Counted from the first letter of the stretch, positions 20,103-29,706 are shown. The stretch is 64,000 nucleotides of DNA from Bacteroidota bacterium (GCA_016708785.1 JADJFC010000006.1:1-64000); one strand, 5' to 3'. Notes: a model not told the origin generated them from the letters alone. Made by a program: numbers and translations.

Positions 20103-21197
20103 ATGCAGCGACCTTACGAATTTAGTTACAAAATAATATTTCTGTTCTGTACTTTATTCGGAGGAGAAGTTAATGCGCAGAATGTTGCAGCATATCCTGA
20201 CAATTGAGGCAATTTACAGGTATTTGATGGTGGGCTTTTTCGTGAATTGGAGTATTTGCCGGTGAGGAACTATAAATATGCGGGCAATTCTGTTGCTTAC
20301 ATTGACAATAAAAATGATTTCAGGATCTATTCAAATGGATCAACGATAACAATGTTAAATGCTGCGGATTTTTCTTACAATGTTACAGACTACTTGATCT
20401 CTTTTAAAGTTGGTCAAGTTTTATATGCATTCGATAAAGGAGAAAAAAGAACACTATGCTACTACAACACAATGTATGCAGTCAATGACAGCATTCTTGC
20501 CTTCTTTGATGATTCAAGAAATGTCTTTAGCGCATACTATGATGGCAAAGTTGTAGATATGGAGGATTCTTTTCTTGACAAACCTAAATCAATAAAAACC
20601 GGGCCTAACTTAGTTGCATGGGTAAATCAATCGAATTACTTTAATGTCTTTTACCACGGCGAACTTTATCAGCTTGACAATATTGCACCATTAGCTTATT
20701 CTGCAGGTAGGGATATCGTAGCATATGTCGACGACTATGTACAACAGTTCCGTCTCTTTTATAAAGGAGATACAGCTACCGCTGAACTCTTCCCGCCAGA
20801 TTCCTTTAAAGTTGGTTTTGCTAATATGGCATATGTAGACAATCTGGGAAATTTCAAAATCTTCGAGAATGGTGCCTCAGTAGAAATACTTCCTGATCGT
20901 CCAAAGTTTTTTGAAGTAAAAGGAAATACTATTGTCTATGGCTACAACAATACGTTCAATGTCTATTATGATGGCAAGACGACACAGCTTCAAACCTGGG
21001 TACCAAACAGCTATAAAATGGGAAATGATGGTGTTGCATGGATCGGTGATAATGGAGTTTTAATGCTTTTTCACAAAGGGAAAACCTATACTGTTTCCTA
21101 TGAAATTGTCAATAATTACTATGTGAATGGAAATGTTTTGAAGTATGAAGTTGGAAATAATACAACAACTATCTTTTACAATGGCAAGAATTACTGA
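20103..21197 (+). CDS. hypothetical secreted repeat protein (WG/propeller-like), with an in-frame TGA at 20205
   Basis: The start at 20103 gives MQRPYEFSYKIIFLFCTLFG and EVNAQNVAAYPDN, a plausible signal peptide, then TGA (20205-20207), then GNLQVFDGGLFRELEYLPV onward in the same frame. No frame change is needed, so this is a nonsense codon (CGA to TGA would explain it) or a base error. The body repeats a unit of about 45 residues with the pattern VAYVDxxxxFxxFYxG (NSVAYIDNKNDFRIYSNG, NLVAWVNQSNYFNVFYHG, DIVAYVDDYVQQFRLFYKG, NMAYVDNLGNFKIFENG). This is likely a beta-propeller. Unknown function; I recall similar proteins only as uncharacterised Bacteroidota proteins. Confidence 0.7.
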
Positions 21198-21240
21198 TTT
21201 CAGGGCGTTTTAGGACTATTCTTGTTCAAAAAATATTTCA

Positions 21241-21274
21241 TTTGTATTTGAATACTGATATTTTCCTACTTTTG
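21241..21274 (+). promoter_or_regulatory. candidate promoter of metK
   Basis: TACTTTTG at 21267-21274 matches the Bacteroidota -7 element TAnnTTTG, with TTTG words at 21241-21244 and 21247-21250 in the -33 region. Transcription would start close to 21282, just before the riboswitch-like element. Confidence 0.55.
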
Positions 21275-21281
21275 CGGACAA

Positions 21282-21343
21282 AGGTGGAAGGATTTGGTCC
21301 CAATGGGATATTGCAACCACGGTAAAAAAAATGCTAAGGCAAT
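21282..21343 (+). ncRNA. SAM-II-type riboswitch upstream of metK
   Basis: The order AGGTGG, GGATTT, an inserted hairpin TCCC-AAT-GGGA (about 21298-21308), ATATTGCAACCAC, a TAAAAAAAA tract and TGCTAAGGC matches the SAM-II consensus, where a GAUUU is followed by UAUUGCA next to the P1 closing strand, then an A-rich linker and GCUAA at the pseudoknot. P1 pairs GTGG (21284-21287) with CCAC (21317-21320). The extra hairpin in the loop makes it a long-loop variant; from memory such variants have been described in Bacteroidota. Its place before the gene for SAM synthetase fits SAM feedback. About 67 bases separate it from the metK start. Confidence 0.8.
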
Positions 21344-21409
21344 TTATTTTCCCGGCTGTCCCTTTTCTCCTTGAATTAGTATTCTCTAACCAAAATCTTT
21401 TTAAAGACT

Positions 21410-22744
21410 ATGTCTTATCTGTTCACTTCAGAATCTGTTTCCGAAGGTCACCCGGACAAGATCGCGGATCAAATCTCTGATGCGCTAATCGATCATTTCC
21501 TCGCTTATGATTCAACTTCAAAAGTTGCGTGCGAGACATTAGTAACTACAGGCCAGGTTGTACTGGGCGGCGAAGTAAAATCTTCGGCTTACCTCGATGT
21601 GCAGGAAATTGCACGTGAAGTGATCCGCAAGATCGGTTATACTCGCAGCGAGTACATGTTTGAAGCTGATTCATGCGGTATCCTTTCTGCTATCCATGAA
21701 CAATCTGCTGACATCAACCGCGGTGTTGAAAAAACTGATCCCTGGAAACAAGGTGCCGGTGATCAAGGTATGATGTTCGGTTATGCTTGTCGCGAAACCG
21801 ACAACTTTATGCCGCTTCCTCTTGAGTTAGCACATTTGCTATTGAAAGAACTAGCTTCTCTTCGTCGCGAAGGAAAATTAATGACATACCTGCGTCCGGA
21901 TGCGAAATCGCAAGTGACGATTGAATATGGCGACGATCACAAACCAATGCGTATCGATACGATCGTGATCTCTACTCAGCATGATGACTTCGAAAAAGAT
22001 GCAATCATGTTGAAAAAGATCAAAGACGATGTCATCAATATCCTTATTCCTCGGGTAATGAAAAAATTGCCTAAACGTGTTCAGGCATTATTCAACGATA
22101 AAATTAAATATCATGTGAACCCAACAGGTAAGTTCGTTATCGGCGGACCACATGGCGATACAGGATTAACAGGTCGTAAGATCATCGTTGATACGTATGG
22201 CGGAAAAGGTGCTCACGGTGGTGGTGCATTCTCTGGTAAAGATCCTTCGAAAGTTGACCGTTCAGCAGCGTATGCTACACGTCACATTGCAAAGAATCTG
22301 GTTGCTGCCGGAATCTGTGACGAAGTATTGGTACAGGTTGCTTATGCAATTGGTGTTGCTCAACCGGTTGGATTGTACATCAATACTTACGGTACTGCGA
22401 AAGTTGATATGAATGATGGCGAGATCTCTCGTAAAGTTGAACAGATCTTCGATATGCGTCCATATGCAATCGAAAAACGTTTCAATCTTCGTACACCGAT
22501 CTATCTTGAAACAGCAGCTTACGGACACATGGGACGTAAACCTGAAACAAAAGTTAAGATCTTCAACAAAGGCAAGAAAAACGAAAAACGTATTTCTGTT
22601 AAATTGTTCCCTTGGGAAGAATTAGATTACGTAACAAAAATCCAGACTGCTTTCAAAGCAGGATCGACGAAAAAATCGACTCCGAAAAAAGTTGTTGCTA
22701 AAAAACCTTCTGCAAAAAAAACAGAACTTGAATTAGCGTTTTAA
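21410..22744 (+). CDS. metK: S-adenosylmethionine synthase
   Basis: Makes SAM from methionine and ATP. The 444-residue sequence is intact: SESVSEGHPDKIADQISDA, GVEKTDPWKQGAGDQGMMFGYA, PDAKSQVTIEY, GRKIIVDTYGGKGAHGGGAFSGKD (the metal and phosphate loops) and ETAAYGHMGR. Length exceeds the usual 380-400 because of a Lys-rich tail (STKKSTPKKVVAKKPSAKKT) that is not part of the catalytic fold. The gene is preceded by a SAM-II-like riboswitch and followed by a hairpin terminator, then an IS3 element. Confident function; the tail could aid RNA or membrane binding but this is a guess. Confidence 0.97.
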   Translation: MSYLFTSESVSEGHPDKIADQISDALIDHFLAYDSTSKVACETLVTTGQVVLGGEVKSSAYLDVQEIAREVIRKIGYTRSEYMFEADSCGILSAIHEQSADINRGVEKTDPWKQGAGDQGMMFGYACRETDNFMPLPLELAHLLLKELASLRREGKLMTYLRPDAKSQVTIEYGDDHKPMRIDTIVISTQHDDFEKDAIMLKKIKDDVINILIPRVMKKLPKRVQALFNDKIKYHVNPTGKFVIGGPHGDTGLTGRKIIVDTYGGKGAHGGGAFSGKDPSKVDRSAAYATRHIAKNLVAAGICDEVLVQVAYAIGVAQPVGLYINTYGTAKVDMNDGEISRKVEQIFDMRPYAIEKRFNLRTPIYLETAAYGHMGRKPETKVKIFNKGKKNEKRISVKLFPWEELDYVTKIQTAFKAGSTKKSTPKKVVAKKPSAKKTELELAF

Positions 22745-22766
22745 GGATTGAAATATGATAATTGAA

Positions 22767-22794
22767 AAGGCCCGCCGGATGGTGGGCCTTTTTT
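22767..22794 (+). terminator. intrinsic terminator after metK
   Basis: GGCCCGCC and GGTGGGCC form a stem with GGAT in the loop, followed by six T and preceded by AAAA. It lies 23 bases after the metK stop. Confidence 0.85.
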
Positions 22795-22841
22795 GTTATC
22801 ATGTCCCGTCCTGAAATAAGTTGACACTAACTCAACTTAAG

Positions 22842-23240
22842 ATGAAAGGATCAGAATCAAAAAAAAGGAAAAGACGTAGTCAACGTGATTACAATTTAGC
22901 CTTTAAAATCCAGGTTGTAAGTCAAGTAGAAAAGGGCGAAATGACTTACAAGCAAGCCCAACGACACTACGGTATTCAAGGACGAAGTACAGTTTTGACA
23001 TGGTTAAGGAAATTAGGTACCTTAGACTGGACCAAACCTAAACTCCATTCTGTGACAACTTCAAAAGAGAAGACCCCGGAGCAGCGCATCAAGGAACTTG
23101 AGGCAGCTTTAGAACTTGAAAAACAGAAAACACTTTTATTAAATACCATTATTGATGTAGCTGAGAAGCAATATGGATTGTCCATACGAAAAAAGTCTTC
23201 GCCCAAGCAGCAACGCAACTCCAGCAAGCGGGAAAACTAA
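22842..23240 (+). CDS. IS3-family OrfA, HTH transposase protein
   Basis: About 132 residues from the ATG at 22842 (an open frame with a TTG start extends to 22821). A helix-turn-helix (YNLAFKIQVVSQVEKGEMTY then QAQRHYGIQGRSTVLTWLRK) binds the IS ends, and a leucine-rich coiled coil (RIKELEAALELEKQKTLLL) allows dimerisation. Near the end, A AAA AAG at 23189-23195 is a classic slippery heptamer. A -1 slip there joins OrfA to OrfB through VFAQAATQLQQAGKLSLSTS, giving the full transposase, so OrfA alone would be the normal-frame product. Confidence 0.93.
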   Translation: MKGSESKKRKRRSQRDYNLAFKIQVVSQVEKGEMTYKQAQRHYGIQGRSTVLTWLRKLGTLDWTKPKLHSVTTSKEKTPEQRIKELEAALELEKQKTLLLNTIIDVAEKQYGLSIRKKSSPKQQRNSSKREN

Positions 23241-24124
23241 GTCTGAGTACCTCCTGTAAGTTGTTTGGGATTAGTAGACAAGCCTATTATCAAAATAGAA
23301 TTCGTCAGAAAGAGCAATTAGAAATACGATCGCAAGTTCGCGAATTGGTCATCGATCGTCGTCGTCGTATGCCTCGAATCGGTACGCGTAAATTATTTTA
23401 TCTATTGCAGCCCAGCCTTCGTTCGCGTTCACTCAAGGTGGGTCGCGACAAACTATTTTCTTTTCTTCGTATGGATCATTTACTGATAAAGCCACAGAAA
23501 AGCTATACCAAGACCACTGACTCTAAACATTGGTTGAGAAAATATCCGAACCTGATCAAGGATAGAACATTTGATCGTGCAGAGCAATTGTGGGTCAGTG
23601 ACATTACCTATATAAAAACAAAACAAGGAAATAGTTACTTGTCTTTAGTGACAGATGCAGTGAGCAGAAAAATCATGGGCTATCATTTAAGCGATGACCT
23701 TCGGACAGAAGGAGTTTTAAGTGCATTAAGGATGGCAATAAAGAATAGAAATTATAATGGGCCATTGATTCATCATTCTGACAGAGGACTTCAATATTGT
23801 TCTTATGACTATCAGACAATGCTTGGTGAGAACAATATTCAAACGAGTATGACTGATGGCTATGATTGTTATCAAAATGCATTAGCAGAACGAATGAACG
23901 GCATCTTGAAGATGGAATTCCTCACAGATACTTATGAAGACATTAAACAGACAGAACAAGTTATCTCCCAAAGTATTACCACCTACAATGATTTTAGACC
24001 GCACTTGTCATTACGAATGGAAACACCAAGTAAAATGCATAAAACCTTAATACCAACCCACAAAAAAACCACAAGAACTTTGAAAGGTTCTTGTGGTTTT
24101 TTAACTTCGTTTAATAGAAAATAA
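23192..24124 (+). CDS. IS3-family OrfB transposase (DDE integrase core), made by -1 frameshift
   Basis: Catalytic part of the OrfAB fusion. The stand-alone open frame starts at 23261 (MFGISRQAYYQNRIRQ) but in-frame sequence runs back to the slip at 23192. Visible parts: HTH_21-like helices (RRRRMPRIGTRKLFYLLQ) and the rve core with the DDE triad: D in WVSDITYIKT, D in HHSDRGLQY and E in NALAERMNG, plus the conserved NDFRPHLSLRMETP tail. The sequence is intact with no stop, so the element may be active. The C terminus ends in a Lys-rich stretch and a short hairpin (AAAGAACCTTTC-like) at about 24080-24098. Confidence 0.93.
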   Translation, partial: KVFAQAATQLQQAGKLSLSTSCKLFGISRQAYYQNRIRQKEQLEIRSQVRELVIDRRRRMPRIGTRKLFYLLQPSLRSRSLKVGRDKLFSFLRMDHLLIKPQKSYTKTTDSKHWLRKYPNLIKDRTFDRAEQLWVSDITYIKTKQGNSYLSLVTDAVSRKIMGYHLSDDLRTEGVLSALRMAIKNRNYNGPLIHHSDRGLQYCSYDYQTMLGENNIQTSMTDGYDCYQNALAERMNGILKMEFLTDTYEDIKQTEQVISQSITTYNDFRPHLSLRMETPSKMHKTLIPTHKKTTRTLKGSCGFLTSFNRK

Positions 24125-24195
24125 TCTGTCAACCTATTTTAGGACGACTCCATAAATATTGCTGAGATATCCGGAGCAATGGCTTAATTCACATA

Positions 24196-24261
24196 CGACC
24201 CCTCCGGGGTCGGGAACGTGAACGCATTTTTTTCTACCGACATTTGACCCCTACGGGGTCA
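24196..24261. repeat. two GACCCCTxCGGGGTC palindromes
   Basis: CGACCCCTCCGGGGTCG (24196-24212) and TGACCCCTACGGGGTCA (24245-24261) are perfect or near-perfect palindromes of one family, 33 bases apart, downstream of the IS element. Similar hairpins are dispersed in many Bacteroidota genomes. Confidence 0.8.
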
Positions 24262-24298
24262 TGATGTTACGTAGGCTTGGGGTTTCCGCTTTTTTCAT

Positions 24299-24357
24299 CC
24301 TGATAGCTATCGGGATTTATCCGTTACGATAGGGATTCATTCCGATAGCTATCGGGA
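24299..24357. repeat. two CCGATAGCTATCGGGA palindromes, the second inside a coding end
   Basis: Copies at 24299-24315 and 24342-24357 belong to the same family as those at 9706-9780. The second encodes the C-terminal tail (IIYPDSYRNESLS) of the thioredoxin-like protein at 24324, so the repeat has probably replaced the original 3' end of that gene. Confidence 0.8.
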
Positions 24358-25832
24358 TATATTATAACAAGAAATTCACGAAGCTGATCAATCAATGCCG
24401 GATCATTTGGTCTTTTCGCATTGAAGTCAACGATGTCGCCGGATTTTCCCATGATCATGTATCGTGGAATGCTGTTGATCTGATAATATTTGCAAACTTT
24501 TGAACTCCAGTTACCGGGTGAAATAACTTGTATTCCTTCCATACCCATGTCAGTAATACCCTTTTTCCATGCATCCTGATTGGCATCAATTGAAATATAT
24601 AAGAAGACAATATTCTTCTTTTCTTTCTCTGTCAAATTATCGTGGAGCTGTTTTGAGAAAGGCATCATTCCACGACATGGTCCGCACCAGCTTGCCCAAA
24701 AGTCGATGTAAACAACTTTACCTTTTAACGAACTCATTGAAAATGGTTTTCCATCGAGTGTTGTGAGATCTAAACCGTCGGAATTACTCTCGCTAGCTTT
24801 TGTAGTTTGCTTAGCCGCATCAGGAGATTTTCCACTCTCTTTCATTTTAGCACCACATACATCAAGTACAATTTGTTGATACGATTTATTCTTATCAAAT
24901 TCTTTGATCGATTCATATATCTTATTTGTCATGTACGGACTAATACGTTCGCATTCATCAGTGACAAATTTAGTTAACCAATACGTCAATACTTCGCCTG
25001 ATAATTTTTCCTTCGCAACGGCTGATTTTCTGTCTGCGGAAACAGACATGTCTGTAAATTTATTAAAGCCATTAGCCTTTGATGTTTCATAGGTAATGAA
25101 GTACTTCAAAAACATCCTATAGCTTTCGGAGATAAGTGCATTTTCACTATTGTATTTTACTTTTGCAAAATCTGCCAACATCAAATCAGGTATTGGCGTA
25201 ACTTTCATGATCTGCTGACTGCTGTTAGCGTTTACAATTGGATAAGAAAACAACTGCTTCCAATAATTAAAACTAATTTCATTTGAAATAAACGTTTTTA
25301 AATTTTCACTGAACCGAGAATAATTCGGATCTGCTTTAAAAAAATCATTCAGTTTTTTCTTTTGCGAGAACAATTTCGCTTCAAATGCATCTATTGTATT
25401 TGACAAAGCTAGCTTCTCTGAAATTGTATCATTGAATTCATCTTTGAAACTTGTATAAAACACTTGCAGAAAATTATTCTCCAGTGACCCTTTACCTTTT
25501 AGATCCATTGTTGGTGATGGCTTCTCAGCAAAAGTCATAACAATACTGTCGCCCGGCGAAACAAATAGCGGAAAACGAAATGCAGGATTTACTAATTCTA
25601 TCAGATAATCCCTTTCAATATCGAACTTAAATCCGAACGTATTATCATGTAAGATTGTATTAAAAGAAGTCATCTTTCTCCGCATGTGATTTTTATCAAT
25701 TTGCAAAAACAGATTTGAATCTGATACTGCAGGCAATGTACCGCTTACCACAACAGATTTTTGAGCATTTGAATTGAAGCAAATTGAAGTAAATAATATA
25801 AAAAGCCAAATTATTCTTTTGCTAGTTTTCAT
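24324..25832 (-). CDS. TlpA-family thiol-disulfide oxidoreductase with long N-terminal domain
   Basis: A 502-residue periplasmic protein with a signal peptide (ending in SICFNSNAQ). Residues 25-340 form a DUF4369-type, mostly beta/helical domain (SVVVSGTLPAVSDSNLFLQI) common in Bacteroidota, and residues about 350-490 form a thioredoxin fold with the active site FWASWCGPCRGMM (CxxC). It would reduce or shuffle disulfides in exported proteins. The last thirteen residues (VIIYPDSYRNESLS) come from a dispersed palindrome and are not family sequence. The frame is intact. Exact substrate unknown. Confidence 0.9.
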   Translation of the reverse strand: MKTSKRIIWLFILFTSICFNSNAQKSVVVSGTLPAVSDSNLFLQIDKNHMRRKMTSFNTILHDNTFGFKFDIERDYLIELVNPAFRFPLFVSPGDSIVMTFAEKPSPTMDLKGKGSLENNFLQVFYTSFKDEFNDTISEKLALSNTIDAFEAKLFSQKKKLNDFFKADPNYSRFSENLKTFISNEISFNYWKQLFSYPIVNANSSQQIMKVTPIPDLMLADFAKVKYNSENALISESYRMFLKYFITYETSKANGFNKFTDMSVSADRKSAVAKEKLSGEVLTYWLTKFVTDECERISPYMTNKIYESIKEFDKNKSYQQIVLDVCGAKMKESGKSPDAAKQTTKASESNSDGLDLTTLDGKPFSMSSLKGKVVYIDFWASWCGPCRGMMPFSKQLHDNLTEKEKKNIVFLYISIDANQDAWKKGITDMGMEGIQVISPGNWSSKVCKYYQINSIPRYMIMGKSGDIVDFNAKRPNDPALIDQLREFLVIIYPDSYRNESLS

Positions 25833-25910
25833 AGTTTATTTTAATTGATTTTGTCAAACATAATGGAGGAAAATGAATTTTCCGGGAATTCACTTTTTTA
25901 GATGTTTAAT

Positions 25911-28296
25911 CTAATGGCTGGAAGTATAAAATATCTTACAAACTTTCTTGATCTCATCTTTGTTCATCATTTCCTTTCGGTATTTGCCACTGATATATAG
26001 TTTAACCTGATTACTATAATGTTTGCTAATGAAGTTTCCTGATTGTCCACTTGGATTGATACTGTAGCCCAACTCAGGTTCAGCAAAATCAACTACTCTT
26101 CTTAAAGCAGGGCCGAGGTTTACTTTGTAAATTCCGTTACCATTCAAATAAAAACTCTGATTATTGACTGTTTCCATCCCTCCCATTTCCGGAAATGGTC
26201 CGATGTTGAAAATTTTGTCCAATGGTTTTTGCTTGCCTAAAGGATGCTCATATTCGATGGTATGAACAGTACCCCATATCCATTTGTCCGGATTATATCC
26301 AAGCTGAACAATAAGTTCTTGTACAGTTTTATCAAATGCCTTTTCAATGACTCCGTTTTCAGTCTCTGTAACCATTGTGTTCTTATTATCCCACCATGCA
26401 GAAGAATCATTATTAATAAAATTCATGATCATCCGTTTCTGTGCATGCGTTTTTAAAAAACTTCAAAATCCTTCTCACCAAGTTCGTCCATCATAGCTTC
26501 TGCAAAAACGTGATAAAGGAATTTATAGTAAACAACCGGACCATTGTCAGTCACTTTATGGTCGCCATCCCAATTCGCCAGCATCAAAGATGCGCGTTCA
26601 TGGATCTGAGTTTTCAGTTTGCTCACACCACTGACTTTTGATATCAATGCTTTTGATATTTCAGATGCAACCGGGTTCTTTACATCTATTGCTATTCTTT
26701 CAAGATCGTCGCGATTGAATTTACTTTTTGTAAACAACAAATTGCGTAGGCGCACATAACGATCATTAGGGACATAATAGCCGGAAAAATATTTGTCGTA
26801 TCAATCTGCGGATCATTGTTTGCAGACAAAACAAAATCCCAACTCAGGATTTTCCTGTCTTGGATTTTATCGAAGTCGTAATATCCTTGCCAGTCATTTG
26901 CTCCTGTCCCATCTTGCAGCAATGAAGCATCGACATCAACTGGACGAATGGCAAATTTTGCTGCAGTATACCAGGCTATATTATTCTGAGCATCTGCATA
27001 AGCAATGTTTAGTCCGGGAGCTGCAATCATTGAAACAGCTTCTCTGAATTCAACCATACTTTCTGAATGTGCAAGTTTCCAGGTAGCTTCCATCAGATTA
27101 TTATTGAAGTTCAGAAATGTCCAGCAAGCGATACCGGATTTGTTGTCATCGTTTTAAACTCAGGCATTACATCACTGCAAATCGGGCCGTGGTGTGTCGA
27201 ACGGCTAACAAGATTTACCGAGACGCTATCTTTTACTTTTATAACTTCATTTCTTGTTGCAATTTTTTCCCAATGATCGTTTGAAAGCACCAGAGTTGAA
27301 TCATCCGGATTTGTTTTTCAATAAAGAAATCAAGATCATCATTTTCAAGCATTGTTAATCCCCAGCCGTGATTCATCGTATGTCCAATTGGTGCAAATGG
27401 AAATCCGGCGAGAAATTTCCATAGAACTTAAAACCCGGCGATTCAAGATGCGCTTCATACCAAACTGCAGGTTGTTGAATTCCGATATGTGTATCATTTT
27501 CCAACAATGCTTTTCCGGATACAGAACGATTACCGGATAATGCCCACGCATTACTACCACTCCAGATCTTTACCGGCAGAATTTCTTCCAATTCAGAAAT
27601 GAAACTCATCTGTTTTTCTATTGATGGAATTGCAAGTGAATCAATCAACAATGACGAAGTGTCCTGATTTGATTTCAAAATATCGTTCAGGTAATTTTCA
27701 CCCAGTGTTTTTGAATTCGAGTCAACACAGGATCTGTTTTAAATCCCATTTGAAAATTGAAGGACATATAATCTACAACAAGAAACAGGTCTTTTACTGT
27801 GTATGGCTCGCGAGGAATATTTAACATCAGAAATTCCATTCGCTTCTTACCTTTCAGTATGTATTGATTCAATCCGGTGAGATATGCAAGTACATCTTTT
27901 TTTACCTGCGAATCAGGACTGCTTAGAAAAACATCTGCAGATCTTTCTGCGTGTTGAGCAATTCCAAGCATTCTAAAAAATTTATCGACTTCTAATGTCT
28001 TACTTCCGAATACTTCTGATAGTCTGCCGGCACTAACACGACGGATCAATTCAATTTGAAAAAGTCTTTCCTGTGCATGAATATAACCCAATGCACGAAA
28101 AGCATCTTCTTCATTTTTTGCATAAATATGGGGAATACCGTAGGGATCAAAATAGGTAGTGATCGTTGAATCAAGATCAGGCATTCGGACAGTGCCGGAA
28201 TATTTTGGTTTTGGAAAAACAGAAAGAATTACCATTGCCACACTATGCCTATAGCTGCCAGTAAAGCGAACCAAAAATACGCTTAAGAATTTTCAT
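25911..28296 (-). pseudogene. penicillin acylase family protein (N-terminal nucleophile hydrolase), frameshifted
   Basis: Five or more frame pieces from 28296 down to 25911 line up with the penicillin amidase family: an anchor near MKILKRIFGS, then PDLDSTITTYFDPYGIPHIYAKNEEDAFRALGYIHAQERLFQIEL (alpha-chain start), the region with SNAWALSGNRSVSGKALLENDTH that holds the candidate catalytic Ser of the mature beta subunit (27373-27678), then SANNDPQ and the C-terminal INPSGQSGNFISKHYSN. The mature enzyme forms by self-cleavage before the Ser and cleaves amides, in the periplasm; acyl-homoserine lactones are one possible substrate. So many breaks make an active product unlikely unless they are errors. 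An intact Ser and its spacing argue for errors. Confidence 0.8.
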
Positions 28297-28306
28297 ACGG
28301 ATAATC

Positions 28307-29187
28307 TTAACTTGAATACCCGAATCTACGCAATTTATTTTCGTTCTTGCGCCATTCTTTTTCAACCTTCACAAAGAGCTCAAGAAATACTTGTTTCCCA
28401 AGCGACTTCTCAATGTCGCGGCGCGCTTCTGAACCGATTCGTTTTATTCCTTCACCTTTACTGCCGATAATAATTCCTTTTTGAGAATCTCGTTCAACAA
28501 AAATGACTGCAGAGATACGAGCGATCTTACCTTCGTCTTTAAACGCCTCCACTTCTACTTGTGTAGAATATGGAATCTCCTGCTGATAATGCATGAAGAT
28601 CTTTTCGCGAATAATTTCACTGATGAAAAAACGTTCATTCGAATCACTCAATTGGTCCTTCGGAAAATATGCAGGTGCTTCAGGCATTAAAGTCAAAAGC
28701 ATTTCTGTGATCTTCTCTACATTGAATTTCAATGTAGCGGAAACAGGAATGATTGCATGCGGATTTACTTTTTTCTTCCATCCATGCACGAGCTTGTTGA
28801 TCTCTTCTGTTGATGAAGAGATCCATTTTTATTGATAACGATCACCACAGGAACTTTTATCGCCGACAATCGTGCAACGATGTCGTCTTCCATGTACGCT
28901 TCGCTATTGTCGGTAATGAACAAAACCGCATCAGCATCTTCCAACGATGCATTGACGAATTCCATCATCTTCTCTTGCAGAAGATAATGCGGTTCGAGAA
29001 TTCCGGGAGTATCAGAAAAGATGATCTGATATTCATCACCATTCAAAATACCTTTAATACGATGTCTTGTAGTTTGTACTTTATGTGAAACGATCGATAA
29101 TTGTTCACCGATCAAACTGTTCATTAATGTCGATTTACCAACATTGGGTTTTCCAATAATCCCCACAAATCCTGCTTTATGCCCCAT
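28307..29187 (-). CDS. era: GTPase Era, frameshifted
   Basis: Essential GTPase in 16S rRNA and 30S maturation. G1 is GKPNVGKSTLMN, G3 is DTPGILEPHY, and the KH domain reads IIIGSKGEGIKRIGSEARRDIEK. The G4 region is damaged: VINKNGSLHQQ should be VINKMDL, which one removed A in an A5 run restores. A lost A in an A6 run near 28770 then restores VNPHAIIPVSATL (G5). Two homopolymer indels therefore explain the whole break. The product is otherwise full length (about 293 residues). Ends 10 bp before the acylase start region, same strand. Confidence 0.93.
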
Positions 29188-29233
29188 TTAATATTTATTT
29201 CTGTACTTATTAGTTTAGTAAAAGAACGAATTA

Positions 29234-29241
29234 TATCTTTG
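29234..29241 (+). promoter_or_regulatory. candidate -7 promoter element before the tRNA-fMet region
   Basis: TATCTTTG matches TAnnTTTG. A TTTA word lies 16 bases upstream (29214-29217). It would drive transcription towards the tRNA-like sequences at 29317-29563. Confidence 0.45.
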
Positions 29242-29316
29242 CAGTCCAAATAAGAAAGAAATATAGCTTATTTATTGATTTTTAATCGTTTATAAAAATC
29301 AGGCTATTTGAAGATA

Positions 29317-29357
29317 TAGTGCGGGGTGGAGTCCCATAGGGAGTAGTCGTTGGGCGA
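29317..29357 (+). pseudogene. degraded 5' part of a tRNA-fMet copy
   Basis: TAGTGCGGGGTGGAG then a scrambled stretch then GTCGTTGGGC repeats the start of the complete copy at 29378. The anticodon loop and 3' half are missing, so it is either a decayed tandem copy or an assembly artefact. Confidence 0.5.
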
Positions 29358-29377
29358 TGTGGTTGAGAAAAATATAG

Positions 29378-29450
<73 letters not shown>

Positions 29451-29528
29451 AGAAAAGTCCTCAGAGAAATCTGGGGATTTTTTATGCTTTAATGTTTCCT
29501 GTTATTTGATGGCTCTTATCCGCCGAAG

Positions 29529-29563
29529 AGGTGGACATCGGTTCGAGTCCGGTCTCCGCTACT
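29529..29563 (+). pseudogene. 3' half of a tRNA-fMet copy
   Basis: AGGTGGACATCGGTTCGAG and CCGGTCTCCGCTACT repeat the T-arm and acceptor 3' strand of the tRNA at 29378. With the 5' fragment at 29317, this suggests that there were originally two or three tandem copies. Confidence 0.55.
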
Positions 29564-29682
29564 TAAGGTCAATGTGTGTGAACTGCGGAGTGTGCACGAA
29601 CATTTACACTCTTTTTATGCCTGGAATCGTAGCAGTCACACTCAAACGACACACTCAAACTGAATTTCACAGACCAAAAAAA

Positions 29683-29706
29683 ACGCGCTCCAAACTGAAG
29701 CGCGTT
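29683..29706 (-). terminator. intrinsic terminator of the peptidase gene
   Basis: ACGCGCT and AGCGCGT form a stem around CCAAACTGA; read on the minus strand it ends in a run of T (29675-29682). It lies 32 bases past the stop of the M3 peptidase gene. Confidence 0.8.

Larger units (their letters stand above)
22802..24152 (+). mobile_element. IS3-family insertion sequence, complete
   Basis: About 1351 bases bounded by imperfect terminal inverted repeats: TGTCCCGTCCTGAAATAAG at 22802 and its counterpart (reading GGAGTCGTCCTAAAATAGG on the other strand) ending at about 24152, both continuing into a shared GTTGACA. The element holds OrfA and OrfB in the -1 arrangement typical of IS3. No target-site duplication is obvious at the assumed ends. 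It lies directly behind the metK terminator and in front of an array of dispersed palindromes. Confidence 0.9.

Noticed and set aside
21282..21343. SAM-I (S-box) riboswitch upstream of metK
   Set aside because: The element lacks the multi-helix four-way junction and GGCAACC core of SAM-I; the short pseudoknot layout of SAM-II fits better.
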